Source: Zopfochytrium polystomum (lineage: Eukaryota; Chytridiomycota; Chytridiomycetes; Chytridiales; Chytridiaceae). Taken from it: a stretch of 64,000 bases of DNA. The notes beneath the pieces were generated by a model. It ran no database searches. It had not been told where the DNA came from and was given only the letters and a program-made list of their open reading frames with translations. Each line of letters opens with the position of its first letter. The first letter of the stretch is position 1. The DNA lies in contig JAIVFJ010000072.1 in assembly GCA_025765615.1 (NCBI GenBank), positions 62,001 to 126,000 on the forward strand, in the 5' to 3' direction. Below, piece by piece: positions 51,030 through 63,800 of the stretch. The translations under genes and the position numbers were made by a program.

Positions 51030-51890
51030 TCAATGAGCCAGTCCCTGTCCGCGTCCGACATCGGAAGGGAAGGAATCTCCGCCTGGGAGGAACCAGGAGC
51101 CCGCTCGCTTTCCACCAGTGGAGAATGTGTAAATAGCTCTTGCTCGCCGCGTCCAGGACCCCCTCCACCAACACCTCCAACGGCTCTCTTGCATCGCGTG
51201 AGTCGTGTACTTCAGCTCCAGCCCGCTGCGTTTCCACCGCTCCAGAACCGCGGGGTGACTCGTCTTGTCCATCGCCGCACAGCCCGCTGCGCTTCCACCA
51301 CTCCAGCACCTTGACGCTCCCGCAGGCGCTCGCAAAGTCTGGAACGCTGGCGGGCGGGGTTCTGAACTCGGGCCCGCGCTGCACCCACCATTCGAGGACT
51401 GGAACTTGGTCGAAGCCTATGGCTGTGTACCAGCCTCGTGAAGAGGTCTAGCTCCAGGCTGGCGACGGCGGTGGCCCACTCCAGCGCTCCGACCTGCCCT
51501 GTTTTGCAAGCCTCGCGGACAAATTCCTTTGTGAACCACTTTGGGATGTCGTAGTGCCGGTGCACGAAGGGGAGACAGCCCATGCTGGATGGCAGACGCA
51601 AAAAAAGTTAGAGGGTTTTCGTGAGGGGGGAAGAGAAAGGGAGCTCCGGGTTGCAGTCAGGTCAAAAACTGCGCCAAGATGCGATGGGGTGGAGGCTCTA
51701 TCGACGATGAGGCCATGCAGGAGGTCGGCGGCGCCATGGCCAAGTTGACGAGTGCCACCGCGGCAACTCGACCCTCTCGAGCGGAAGGTGGTCCGTCGAT
51801 TGCCTACGTAGCTGCATATCGCGGCGACCATGTGCGGCAGCAGTGGAGAGCGACGGGGCTCCGGCGATGCCGTTGAAGTCATTTTTTCAG
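51030..51890 (-). pseudogene. Chytrid-type ankyrin-like repeat gene, decayed
   Basis: In different minus frames one reads LPHMVAAICSYVGN (near the possible ATG at 51882), HYDIPKWFTKEFVREACKTG, VPVLEWWVQRGPEFRTPP, GSVKVLEWWKRSGL, PAVLERWKRSGLELKYTTHA and HILHWWKASGL. The W-W-K-x-S-G-L repeat is typical of expanded ankyrin-like families in chytrids, as I recall them. At least three frame changes (near 51440, 51290 and 51190) without splice signals indicate a pseudogene. Confidence 0.7.
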
Positions 51891-52194
51891 TTCGTTCACC
51901 ACAACGGGGCGTCGCGCGACGCGACGGGCGACCCGCGCCTTCTTCGACAGACGCCGGACGATCCAACGGCCACGCCGCCTCGCTGTCCTATTTGGGCCCC
52001 CCCTCGACTCAATACTGAAGTAGACTTAATTTTGGAGTGGCACATCCAGGAGAGGAGGAGAGTTGGTCTTCCTTGAAGTAAAGAGGGGAAGCCAGCACAC
52101 ACACACACACGATGAGGACGAAATATGTAGAAGAAATAGCAAAACTTGCATGAGAGACCAAAACGAAGGAGCAAGTAGCAGGGGCCAAGGACAC

Positions 52195-54338
52195 TCAGAC
52201 AGTAACGCGTAGGCTCGTCGTCGTTATCGAGCCTGTGAAGACAAGCTGGTGCGTAAACTCTCCGTTCGGAAGGGCCTTGGAGCCAATGTTGAGCTCGTTC
52301 ATGGTGTTGGAGGAAAACCTCGTCGACACCGAGACGCCCGCCGGGATCACCACCTTGATGCTGCTCATGGTGAGGTTCAGCTGCAGCTCCGTGCATCCGG
52401 GCTGGAACCGCGCGCGGGAAAGGTCCAGGACCATTTCCGCCATGCTCCCTTTGAACGTCCAGCGCGCGGGCAGCACCTCGTTGTCGGGTTTCAGCTTCAG
52501 CGAGGACAGCCCGCACGACGTCACCCGCGTCGTGTTGTCCGGAGGCGGCACGAGCTCCTCACCGGTCGTCGACGGCCCGGCAGTAGCGGGCGGCTCGCGC
52601 TCGCCCCAAAGTCGTCGCCCCCTCCGCCGCCGCAAGCCTGCGTTCTGCCGCCTCCCGCCTGCGCTCCGCCGCCAGCCGCTGCCGCTCCGCAGCCGCCATC
52701 TGCCGCTCCGCCGCGGCCCGCGCGCGCTCCGCGGCTGCCGCTGCACGCGCGCTCTCCGCCTCCCCGCCCGCCCGCTGCCGCTCCTCATACGCCCGCTGCC
52801 GCTCTTCAAACGCCCGCTGCCGCTCCTCCGCCGCCCGCTGCCGCCCCTCCGCCGCCCGCTGCCGCGCCTCCGCCGCCTCCCGCTGCCGCGCCTCCTCCGC
52901 CTCCTCGTCCCAGTCGTCCACGTTCCCGGCTCCCGTCCACTCGGACTCGGTCCAGACCGTCAGCGCCCCGAGCGTCAGCGTCCCGGAAAACCTCACCGTG
53001 CCCGTGGGCGGCGCCGGGCCGGCTGTCGCCGAGTAGTTGAGGACGCCTGGCTTGACGGTCACGCGCGAAGCCCACGGGGGTGACGCCGGCCGTGCTCGCG
53101 GCCCAGCCGTCGGGAAGCACCACGACCACGGACGCGGACGTGGCGTTCAGCTGGACCGCCGTCTCTGGGTGCAGCGGGGCCTTTGCAAAGTTGATGAAGA
53201 ACGAGCCGACGATGCTGACGCTGATGTGGCGAGGGTACCGGTGCGGGAACCGCGGGACCGGCAGGCGGCCGACACCGATGAGGACGCTGGTGGACGAGTC
53301 GGACGGGTCCTCTGGAGTGGTTTCGGATGGCAGTGCACCGGCAGCAACCACTTTTTCGTCTTTGGCGGGCGCTGGCGGGGCAGCTGACTCTGCTGCGAGG
53401 AGTGCGGCTACCGGCGATTTTTCTGGCGTTGGAGGCGCAGCTGTCGGGGCGGGGACGGCATCGCTGGCAGAGGTGGCCGGGGCAAGCGTGGAGTAGGATG
53501 GTGGGGGAAACGGGAGAGACGTCGTCTGAGAGATAACGGACAATGTGCTCGCGACGTTCCTCGTCGAAAAACTCTGTTGTGGGGGCGGTTTGCAGGGATG
53601 GTCGTGACGGAAGGATAAGGCGAAGTCCGAAAAGGTCCTCACAAGAGTGGACGGCTGACGTGAACGGGAGCGGGTAGCAACAGATGGTGAGTTTTTTGCA
53701 GCAGGCAAAACATTTGCTTCACACATACCTAGCAACTCTTTAAACTTGGACAGGAACTGGCCCAGCGAGGGGTCGGAGACCAGCTCATCGTAGGCAGCCT
53801 TATCCAGGCCGCCGCTGTCCACCAGCGCAAACTCGAACGGCACGGCACCCTCGGGATCCACGATCCACGCCGACGGAATGAGAGAGAGACGAGGGCGCCC
53901 GCTCTCGGCGTCCTGGCCGAGGATCTGCTCGACTTGCACCCGATCGAGGGCAGCAAATACGCACTCCCAGCCCCCTTTGCTCGGTGACGGATTCTCGTCG
54001 CCTTGGCGGGGGTCGCTCCAGGGGCGCAAGCCCAGGTCGACGACCATCTTGTCGTCCTCTGGGGCGGTGGTGGTGGTGGAGTCGTGAGCGTGAGCGGGGG
54101 CGGGGGGAATGCGAGCGTGGAGCAGGGCCACGCGGAGCCGGTCGGCGACGGAGGGGAAGGCGGCGGCGAGCTGCGAGAACTCCCACCAGAAGGAGATGTC
54201 GATGATCTGCGAGGCGCGTGACTCGGCGTCGACCAGGACGGGCAGAGAAAAAACGAGCGCGGCGAGGCGGGCGCCGGCAGGCGGTGGCGGCACTCGGTCG
54301 AGGAGCAGCAGTGGCGTGGGCGACGGCGGCGTCGTCAT
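52195..54338 (-). CDS. Coiled-coil protein of unknown function, with two frame breaks
   Basis: ATG at 54338, with TATATAA-type sequence about 60 bp upstream. Frame 1 runs to about 53070 and contains IIDISFWWEFSQLAAAFPSV, LIPSAWIVDPEGAVPFEFAL and a beta-rich stretch ISVSIVGSFFINFAKAPLHP. Frame 2 (about 53070-52610) continues VTVKPGVLNYSATAGPAPPT, then a highly charged helix of repeated AEERQRAFEERQRAYEERQR-type units. Frame 3 (about 52610-52195) carries another beta-rich region, LPARWTFKGSMAEMVLDLSR and MSSIKVVIPAGVSVSTRFSS, to the stop. Each switch is +1 in GC-rich sequence, so these are probably assembly indels or real lesions. A GTATGT donor at about 53730 may start an intron. No family recognised. 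Confidence 0.5.
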
Positions 54339-54412
54339 GGCGGGGGTGATCGACCAAGTGTGGAGTGGGTTCGTGAGTGTTTGTGGTTGTTGCTCCCACT
54401 ATATAAGAGGGA

Positions 54413-54419
54413 GAGACAG

Positions 54420-54485
<66 letters not shown>
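54413..54485 (+). repeat. (CAGA)n microsatellite
   Basis: About 70 bp of ACAG/CAGA tetranucleotide units, 75 bp upstream of the minus-strand ATG at 54338. On the sense strand of that gene it reads CTGT repeats. Confidence 0.95.
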
Positions 54486-54488
<3 letters not shown>

Positions 54489-55523
54489 GAACAGCCAGCC
54501 AGTCACAGCCGTGGGGACAGCTGTTGCAACTTTCGTGGGGACTCGATCGAACCCAGGTTCAACAGGGAAAGATCGTGAAGTGGAGAGACAGAGCGAGACA
54601 GAGAGAGCAGAGAAACACTCGAGGTATAGGAGAGCGGTGGGGGGCCATTATCCTCCGGTGCGGAATCGATACCAGCCTCTCAGGAAGTCAGTATTGATAC
54701 CTTAACCGTCGAGGGGTTCTCCACCGCAAATATTGCCCCTAATTAAACATCAAGGCATGGAATTTCACCTGCCTCGTACAAGCTTGTGGGCCGATCTAAC
54801 GTAGATTCCTTCTCTCCCAACCTTCTTTCGCTCTCGCAAAACTGTCGGGCACATTCAAATCCTCCTTCCCTCCCTCCCTCCCTCCCTCCCCCGCCCTCGG
54901 CGCACAAATTCACGGAATGTTTGAGGCCGGAGCCGAGGCCGCGTCGTCGTTGCTGCTCTGCTGCGGAGGCGAATTCCTCACGGGGGTGGAGAGCCGTGTC
55001 GAAACCACCGCGGTGGTCTTGGACGAAAGTTGTCGGACAGGGCAACGCGGGCTGGTAATGGGCGTTGGACGTCTCAGCGGTTGCGGCGGGTGACGGCGCC
55101 CCGAGCAGGAGCGGCAGCTGCGGCATGACAGTTGCGCCAATGTGCCTATTAATAATATCAAGTTCAAACTGCGCTCCGGTGGTAAGTAACCAACCTTCCT
55201 ACGCTCCTTGAGCTGCTGTTGCATGGCTGCTCTTGGACAGGTTTGTGTATCTTGCGATGGTGGGCGTCCATCTGTCCAAGAAAATTGGGGAGTGGCCGAA
55301 TGAGTGAGTTGGCGGTTTCGGGAACAACTGGACGGTAGAAGGACAGGGCATGGGTTCGACCGGGAGCGAGGGAATGTCGACAACCTCCTGCTTTTGGTCA
55401 GAAGGGAAACAAAAATTTGTTGCAACAGGCAAATAAATGGAATCAGAATCAGACCTGATATTGCCCAAGTCAGTCACAGGGATAATGATCAATCAATCCA
55501 CTAAAGAAAACAAGGCTTTGCGG
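54486..55523. other. Intergenic, nothing recognised
   Basis: Contains a (CCCT)n stretch near 54865-54890. Short minus frames without family resemblance. Confidence 0.5.
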
Positions 55524-55640
55524 GTAAACTGTTTTCCTAATTGCAATTAGAAAACCTCTCTAATTTTTTGTCTTTGGTGCCCAATCAAAACTCGGCGGAA
55601 AAATTCCGAAAAGGAAAGAAGTCAATGCTCTGACTCACAC

Positions 55641-55694
<54 letters not shown>

Positions 55695-57228
55695 CCTCTC
55701 TCTCTCTCTCTCTCTCTTTCTCTCTGTCAGGCAGGGAAAATATCTCTCTCTCTCTCTCTCTCTGCAGTCCTTGGCTGCTGTTGCGGGTGGTGACTCGGAC
55801 CATCCAAAGCCTCTGACAACTACGAGACACTGCACAGTCTTTCATGCACGCCCTCACCCATGTCTATTTCTACGCTCTCTTTCTCTATCTCTCTTCATCA
55901 ATTAAGGGGGGGGGGGGGTGGAGGGGGGCAGCAGCCCCGATCCCCTGACTCAACCCGGCCTCTCTCTCTTTCGACTCTGTAAACCCGTTTTCTAATTGCA
56001 ATAGTGGAGTAGGGGGACAGTGTGGGTTCAACGTTTTTTCTTTGGTGCCCAATCGAAACGCAAAATTCAAAAGGAAGTCAATGGGCTGTCTGTTTATCTG
56101 AGTGGAAGTCAACAGGTTGTCCGTCTACTCCCTCCCTGTCTCTGAGTCTGAGAGTGGCAGTCAACTGGCAGTCAACAGCCAGTCAATGGATTGTCTGTCT
56201 TGCTCTCTGTCTCCGACTCTGTATGTTGGCTGTTGATGGAAAAGGAATAAAATTGTCTGCAATCTCTCACTCTTTCTGTCTCTTTCAAGCAGGGGGGTTG
56301 AGGGGGGGCGGCAGCCCCCCCCACCGGGGGGCTCAGGGGGCGGGAGCCCCCTGACTCAAAAGAAACAACCCAGCCTCTCTCTCTATCTCTCTCACACACT
56401 CTCTCTCTGTCCACTACGTAAACCCGTTTTCTAATTGCAATAATGGAGTAGGGGGGACGGTGTGGGTTTAATATTTTTCTTTAGTGCCTAATCGAAACGC
56501 AGTGGCAAACTTCAAAAGGAAGTCAACGGGCTGTCTGTTTATCTGAGTGAAAGTCAACGGGTTGTCTGTCCACCTCCCTCACTGTCTCTGAGTCTGAGAC
56601 TGGCAGTCAACGGGCAATCAACGGGTTGTCTGTCTTGCTCTCTGTCCGACTCTGTATGTTGGCTGTTGATGGAAAAGGAATAAAATTGTCTGCAATCTCT
56701 CACTCTATCTCTGTCTCTATCAAGTTGGGGGGGTTGAAGGGGGAAGGCATCCCCCACTGGGGGGCTCAGGGGGCGGGAGCCTCCATACAGAGAAGCGTGA
56801 TGTGGCTGAACCCCGCCCCCCACCAAACTAAAATACTATTTCTGCTTATAATTTTGCAAAGTCAACTGGGCTGTTGTTTCTATTATTCAAGGATTTGTCA
56901 CTCTTTGAAAGTGGCAGTGAAATTCAAAAAGGAAGGAAGTAAACAAGCTGTCTGTCTATCTGAGTGGAAGTCAAAGGGTTGTCTACCTCCCTCCCAGACT
57001 CAGTTGATCAACCTCCGTGAGAGAGAGAGAGAGAGCGAGTGAGAGAGATGGAGAGAGAGGGAGAAAAAAAATGAAAAACAGAGAGCCTTCCTTTCAGCAC
57101 TGCATGGCGAGTGAGAGGGAGAGACAGAGAGAGAGAGACAGTCAGAGAGACAGACAGCCCATTAGTTCCTTCCTTTTCCGATTTTTCCGTTGAGTTTGAG
57201 AAATAATTTCTCGATCAAGCTCTGCCTG

Positions 57229-57264
<36 letters not shown>

Positions 57265-57480
57265 TCTGATTCTGGCTATTGGGCTGTTGGTGGACAAGTT
57301 ATCAAATCTGCCTCGACCTCTCTCTTTTGAGTGGGGGGGTTGAGCAGCGTCAGTCCCCCCACAACCCCCTGACTCGAAAACAATTTTCCCTCATCCCTCT
57401 ACATGGCGTGCCACTGCATTCATTGTGGACTGCCACACTCTTCAGTATCTTCTTTTTTTCTCCTTTTTTTTTGGGAAGGA
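55524..57480 (+). repeat. Tandem array of about 440-bp units
   Basis: The start motif GTAAACxxGTTTTCCTAATTGC (variants) recurs at 55524, 55979 and 56418, with decayed further copies to about 57480. Each unit holds TTTGGTGCCCAATCGAAAC, AAAGGAAGTCAA, GTCTGTTTATCTGAGTG, a TATGTTGGCTGTTGATGG block and a G/C-rich block. In the copy at 56333-56354 that block forms a perfect 9-bp hairpin (TCAGGGGGC, loop GGGA, GCCCCCTGA). CT/GA microsatellites are interspersed. No coding frame. Confidence 0.85.
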
Positions 57481-57659
57481 TTGTTTATAAGTCAACGGGC
57501 ATCCCCTAGTAATATCAATAAATTTTGACAGTTTCGTGGCTGGCCAGCTTTCCCGAGCACGGAGGCTGAAAAATGATGTATTAATATTACGCAATTCGGT
57601 GTTGATTCACTCTGTCACACACATGCACCATCTCTCTCTATCTCCCTGTCTGTCTCGCT

Positions 57660-57750
57660 CTGCCTGCCCTCTCTCTCTCTCTCTCTCTCTCTCCCTCGCT
57701 CTCTCTCTCTCTTGCTCTCTCCCTCTCTCTCTCGCTCTCTCTCTCTCTCC
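57660..57750 (+). repeat. CT-rich microsatellite upstream of the ABC transporter
   Basis: CT repeat with TTGC and CCCT interruptions. An AAAC/AAAG-rich leader (57762-57835) leads to the ATG at 57840. Confidence 0.9.
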
Positions 57751-57839
57751 GCCTAAACTTTAAATAAAAAAACAGAAAGAAAGAAAAGCCAAAAAAAAAC
57801 ACAAAAAAAAACAGAAGAATTCGAAGACAGAGAGTGAGG

Positions 57840-60800
57840 ATGGCGGCGATCACCGCGACCATTGCGGCCGACAAGCCCTCGCTCATCGCTGAACTAGTCG
57901 TGGCGGCCGCCGCCGCCGCCCCCCTGACGGCTCTCGCCATTGCCGGCGCGCCGCTGCTGATGGTGCTGCTGGCCGCCTCCTCCGGTCGGACAGGGCGAAC
58001 AGGACGAACCCGTGTCCTGCTACTTAAGCCGATTCTGCTGCTGCTACTGCTTCGGCCTGCCCCAACCTCAACCCCGTCCGAGGCAACTCCCCTCCTCCTG
58101 CCCGTGGCGACGTCGTCTGGTGGTGGTGGTGGCGGTGGTGACGACTGCGACAAGGACGACGACGTTTGCGACGACGACGTGGCGGCGAGCCTTTGGGAGT
58201 TGGATCCGGCGGGGGGGGCCCACAGCACCAGCAGCAGCAGCACCGCCGTCCCAAGCAGAGGCAACCCGACGACGAGCACGAATGTCGGCAGAGCGGCCGT
58301 GGCCGTTCCGGTCGTTGCCTCCTCAATTCTCCTCTTCCTCCTACTCCTCCAATTTCTACTCGCCTTTCGCCGGCGCGACCCGTCCTCGTCTTCGTTGTCG
58401 GCTTGGTTCGCCGTGCCAGCCCTTTTTGCCATGTCGCTGGTGAGCGCAGTCAAACACTCACCGTTTTTGTTTTGCTCTCACTCTCTGTCTCTCTGTCTCT
58501 GTCCCTGTCTCTTTGTCTGTCTTGGGTTTTTCTGTGTGTGCGTCTCTCTCTCTGTCTCTAGGTCTCTCTCTCCCTCGGAGGCTTTTGCTCTCCTTGCTGT
58601 TTCGGAGCCCGAACTTCCCTTCTTTCTCGTCCCGCATTCGGGGATTCCTGCCGCAGAGACCACAATCAAGAAAGGTATTAACGCACAGAACATTTACCAA
58701 CAAACAGATCGCGGCCCCTATCATCGCAGCCGCTTCCGCCGCTGCAGTAGAGGGAACTTATAGCAGTAGCACGATCGCGTTCGAGCTCGACAAACGCACC
58801 GCGAAACACTGCTTCCTCGCTCTGGCCTCGTTCTACGCTGTCTATGCTGCCTCCTCATCCACCGTCGTTGTGCTAGTCGTCGTCGGCTTCCTGCAAACGC
58901 TACCTGACCAAGGCGTCTTCGCCGGTGTTAGCGTCGCCGCGGCGGTCGCACAGGCACTGGTCTCCCTCGCGGCCTCTGCCGCCCTTGTGCGCACAAGCAT
59001 ACGCGTCCCCGTCGCTGCGATTCGCCGAAAGCTGATCAACGGGGTGGGTTGCTCGTGCGACCGATGGAAAGACTTTTCGCGTGTTTTTTGTGGGACCATG
59101 AACTAACCCTCATAACAGAAAAAGCCATCTCCAGAGTTGGACGCGTCGCTATTTTCACGATGGACTTTCTCTTGGTTCAACTACGTGATGGATCACGGCT
59201 ACAAAAACGAAATGAGCTTGGCTGATCTTTGGAGCGTGAATCCGGCTGAAAACATTGACAGCAACCTCCAGCGATATCATCGCCTCCGGAACCGACACCC
59301 CACTGCGTCTCTATTGTACGTGCTCTATCTCTTCAACCGGAAGACAATGATTAAGCAGTCGTTCTACCTTACTGGATCGACGGCGCTGTTCTTCTCGGGG
59401 CCGTTCTTTCTGAACCGGATCCTCGATTTTCTCGATCACCGCAACGAGCAAAACTCTGCCCCGGTTTGGGTGGCGTACGCTTTTGTGTTTGGAATGCTGC
59501 TGACCGCATTGATCCGATTCGCCCTCGACGGCCAAGTTAACCTTCTCGTGAAGAAGATTGGGATTCGGAATGCAAACATTCTTTCTGGTTTAATTTATCG
59601 CAAGGCGCTTCGCCGAAGCCCTCAAATTGCCCTTGAAGGCGATGAACGTGGTGCGTCGGTTGGGAAAATAGTGAGCTTGATGTCCGGTGTGTAAATTTTT
59701 TTTTTTTTTTTTTTTTTTTTTGGTTTGGGCCGAGCCGCGCTTGTACGTTTCACCAAACTTCGTCGCATTTTACAGTCGATTCTCAGTCCGTGGGACAATG
59801 GGTTGGCATGTTGTATTCCCCAGTGGTGACGTTTGTCCAGATTGTCATTGCGGTCACTGCGCTCGTATATGTCCTTGGAGTGGCTGCGCTCGCTGGAGTC
59901 TCGCTTCTTGTTCTCTTGATCTTTTCTGGAGCGCCGCTCGCAGGTGAGCTTCATTCTTGTCGATATGCCTCCATGATTTTCCTGAAGAATCTCTTCGCTT
60001 ACGCCGTGTCATCGAATATCTCACCACTTCTTGCGACATCGACGCGTGAAGGAATGATGCGAAAGCGATTTTCTTCCGTCAAAGTTTTCCGCGATCGAAG
60101 AGTCAATGCCTTCAATGAATTCCTCCAAGGCATCAAAATCATCAAACTCTTTGCCTGGGAAAAGCAGTTCGAGGAGAAGATTGATGTTCTTCGAGAGCGG
60201 GAGTTGCGAAATGTGTTTGAGACCAAAGTCGTTGCCGCGATGAACCGAGTCTTGTGGTTTTCCGCTCCGCTCCTTACCACATTTGTCACTCTGCTGACGT
60301 ACACCGTTGTCATGGGCAAGCAGCTTGATGCCACTGTCGCATTTACTGCTCTCTCCCTATTCAATTTGTTGCGAGGTCCTCTCCAGGTGAATGCCCGGCC
60401 TCCCACCGTCATTGACGAACGACCGCCTTTTAATTCATCGGTTTGTACTTACAGATGTTCCCCGACACACTCGTTCAACTCATCGACACATGGGTTTCTT
60501 TCCAACGAATCGACCTGTTCCTTCAAGAAGAGGAACTAGAGGAGTTTACCAATCCAGCATCCAACAAAGCCACGGACAGCTCTCGCAGCACCGTCCTCGG
60601 TTTCGAAAACGCGTCCTTCGAGTGGTCGGAAAACGCCGCACGACCGCCCGAGCCGACGCGACCCAACCTCTTCTCGCTGGGCTGGCTCACCCGGAAGCAA
60701 CCGCTCGCACCTCCGCCGTTGATGCCCGACTCGATCCCAGAGCAGCGACACGCCAACGTGTTCACCTTAACCGACGTCGACGGGCAGTTCCCTGCGTCCA

Positions 60801-63800
60801 AGCTGTCGGTCATCATCGGCGCCACCGGCGCGGGAAAATCGTCCTTGCTCCTCGCGCTCCTCGGCGAAATGCGGAGGACGCATGGCCGCCGGTCCTGCCC
60901 CGTGGACTCGACGACGACGCTGCTCGCCGACGCCGCCGCCGCCGCCGAAGCCCCGTCGTTTGTGGAGAGCCTCGGGGTCGCGTACGTCCCGCAGGTCCCG
61001 TGGCTGCTGAACGCTACCGTGCGGGACAATATCCTCTTCGGCAAGCCGTTCGACCCCGTGCGCTACCGGCGCGTCATCGAAGCGTGCGCTTTGGTGAAGG
61101 ATTTCGAGACGCTGGATGGCGGTGATATGACAGAGGTCGGCGAGAAGGGAATCAATTTAAGCGGTGGGCAGAAGCAGCGCATGTCGCTGGCTAGAGCGGC
61201 GTACTCGGACTCGCCGTGGGTTCTGTTGGACGATCCGCTGTCGTGAGTTGCCCGCTTTTCTGCTTTTTTATTTTTCCTTCCTTTCCCTATTCTCCCAGCC
61301 CAGCCTCCTTCTCATCCTTATGCCACCCCGCACCACCGGCTTCATCTTAACCAGCGCGGTCGACGCTCCAACGGCCCGTCACATCTACGAGCACTGCGTC
61401 CTCGACCTCCTCGCAAACCGCACTCGCCTCCTTGTCACAAACGCCGTCGGCCTCGCGGTCCCGCGCGCCGACTATCTGGTCCTCATCCAGTCGGGCTGCA
61501 TCGCCTCCCAGGGCGCCGTCGAAGACGTTCTGTCCGACCTCGCGGCCGGCCGCCTTCCGCGGAGTCCCTTTGGTGACAGCGTCGCGGAGGCTGTGCCCGT
61601 CATACTGGCGGAAAGAGCGAGGTTTGCCGCGGACGCCGCCGCCGCGGCTGCCAACGGGTCGCTTGACGGCAAAGCCGTGGTGGCCGCTGCCGGCGGTAAG
61701 TCGGACGATCCGGCGGCAACCACTGTCGGGACCACCGCGGCTGGCGGCGAATCGACCGGAGCCTCGGACACGGACACGAACCGAAAGAAAAAAGCGAGGC
61801 TTGTCGACGATGAGACCATGGCGTCTGGAAACGTCAGTTTGGCGGTGTATTACCTTTACTACACCGCGCTCGGTGGTCTTCCATTTCTGTCTATTCTTAT
61901 TGCCGGGTACGCCGTCAACATTGGCTTGACGGTTTACATGGACGTCATCGTCGCCCACTGGACCAAATCTTACGAGAAGAGCGCTTCTTATTTGTGGCAT
62001 GCTTTGTCCGCCGGTGCATTCAGCATCCAGCAGGAGCCTGCTTCGCAGACGTGGACTGGCTCGACCGTAGACGAGCGATCGAAACCCGTCGTCGATGGCA
62101 GCTTCGCTCCGTATTACTTTGCAACTGAAGAGGACCCGACGACGTACTACCTCAAGTACTATGCGGAGTTTACCGTTCTCACCATTGTGGCGATCATCAT
62201 CCGGCTCGTGATCCTTGCCTACGTCCAGCAACGCGCGGGTCGTACGATTCATCAGGAAATGATGCGCAACGTGCTCGGCGCGCCCCTGCGCTTTTTCGAA
62301 GTCACTCCCCTCGGGAGGATCATCAATCGTTTCTCAAAGGACCTCGGGGCGTTGGACTTTGAAGTTGGGGCAAGGTAAGCTTGGGAGGGATTGTTTCAAC
62401 TGGCTGGCCCACCGCCGAGGGCAGTTTAACAAATTTGGTTTTTTTTCATATCCAGTGCTGGAAACACAATTTATCGTACGTGCGAGAGGGCCGCAGAGCA
62501 ATCGATCGGTTCTCACCAGAACGTTCCACTTTCAATTTAGAAACCCTTGTACTGCTTTTTGTCGTTGGGACAATTACTTCGGTCGTACCTCCTCTTTTGT
62601 TCCTGCTCTTGCCGCTTGGTGAGTAAGGATTCAAACAGCTCCTACTTCTTTTGTAGAATCGTACACAAAGTGATAACCGACGCGACCTGTGCAACTTTAC
62701 CGCTCAGGTTATGTCTATGCGCTTATTGGACTGTACTACATTCGAACCTCAAGATCTCTGAAACGAATCGACTCTGTTGCGCGGTCCCCTATATATTCCC
62801 ATTTCGGCGAAACACTTGCGTAAGTACGCATGAAGCAAACAAAGAAAACCACAGTCCTGCGTTTGCGAATGACCGTCTGCTGATTAACCGTCTTCGTCTC
62901 TGCGTCCCTGGCGGCGCTTGTTGCGTTAAAAAAACAAACAAACGCAGGGGCGTCTCTGTGATACGCGCCTTCCACCGCACCACGGCCTTTTCGGCCGAGT
63001 CCTGCCGCCGGTTCGACGACTCGAACCGCGCCTCCTACTACCTCCACATCAGCGCCATCTGGGCGTCCATCCGCATGCAGCTGCTCTCCGCGCTCGTCAT
63101 GTTTGCAGCGGGCCTGCTGATCCTGATTTCCGGCGTCGACGCGAGCGTCGCGGGGCTCTGCCTCAACTTTACTCTGCAGCTGTCCGAGGCGTTGATTGCG
63201 CTGGTCAGGAACCAGAGCTGGCTCGAGATGTCGATGAACTCTGTTGGTGAGGGCGTTGGGGTGGTGTGCCATTGGTTTTTTTTTGTTGGGGCTTGCACCA
63301 TTTTCTCACAGTCTCGACACCCCCACCCCGCCCCCCGGGTGATGCTGTGATTTTTGTTTCAGAACGATGCGACGATTATCTGAAACTGGAGCAGGAGGCG
63401 CCGGCAAACCTCGCCGGGAACCGACCCCCCAAGGACTGGCCGCAAGAAGGAAAGATTTCCGTGCAAAATCTGGAGATGCGGTACTCCAAGGAGACGCCGC
63501 TCGTTTTGCATGGGATCTCCGCGGACATATTCCCTCGGGAGAAAGTCGGGATTGTCGGCCGCACCGGCGCAGGCAAGGTACGCGACATATGATAGAGGAA
63601 GATTGTTTCTGTTGGCGGTCGGTGGCCATCGATGCGCGCCTGACCCACTTTGTTTCTTATCATTTTTCCCACGCTTGCCTTTGCCTCTGCCCCCTCATTC
63701 ACACTGTCTCAGTCGACCTTGACCCTCGCTCTGTTCCGCATCATCGAACCGGCGGGCGGGACGGTGGTCATTGACGGCGTCGACATTCGGACGCTCGGCC

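Noticed and set aside
54786..55425. Several small frames on both strands
   Set aside because: No motif or splice structure; composition is intergenic.
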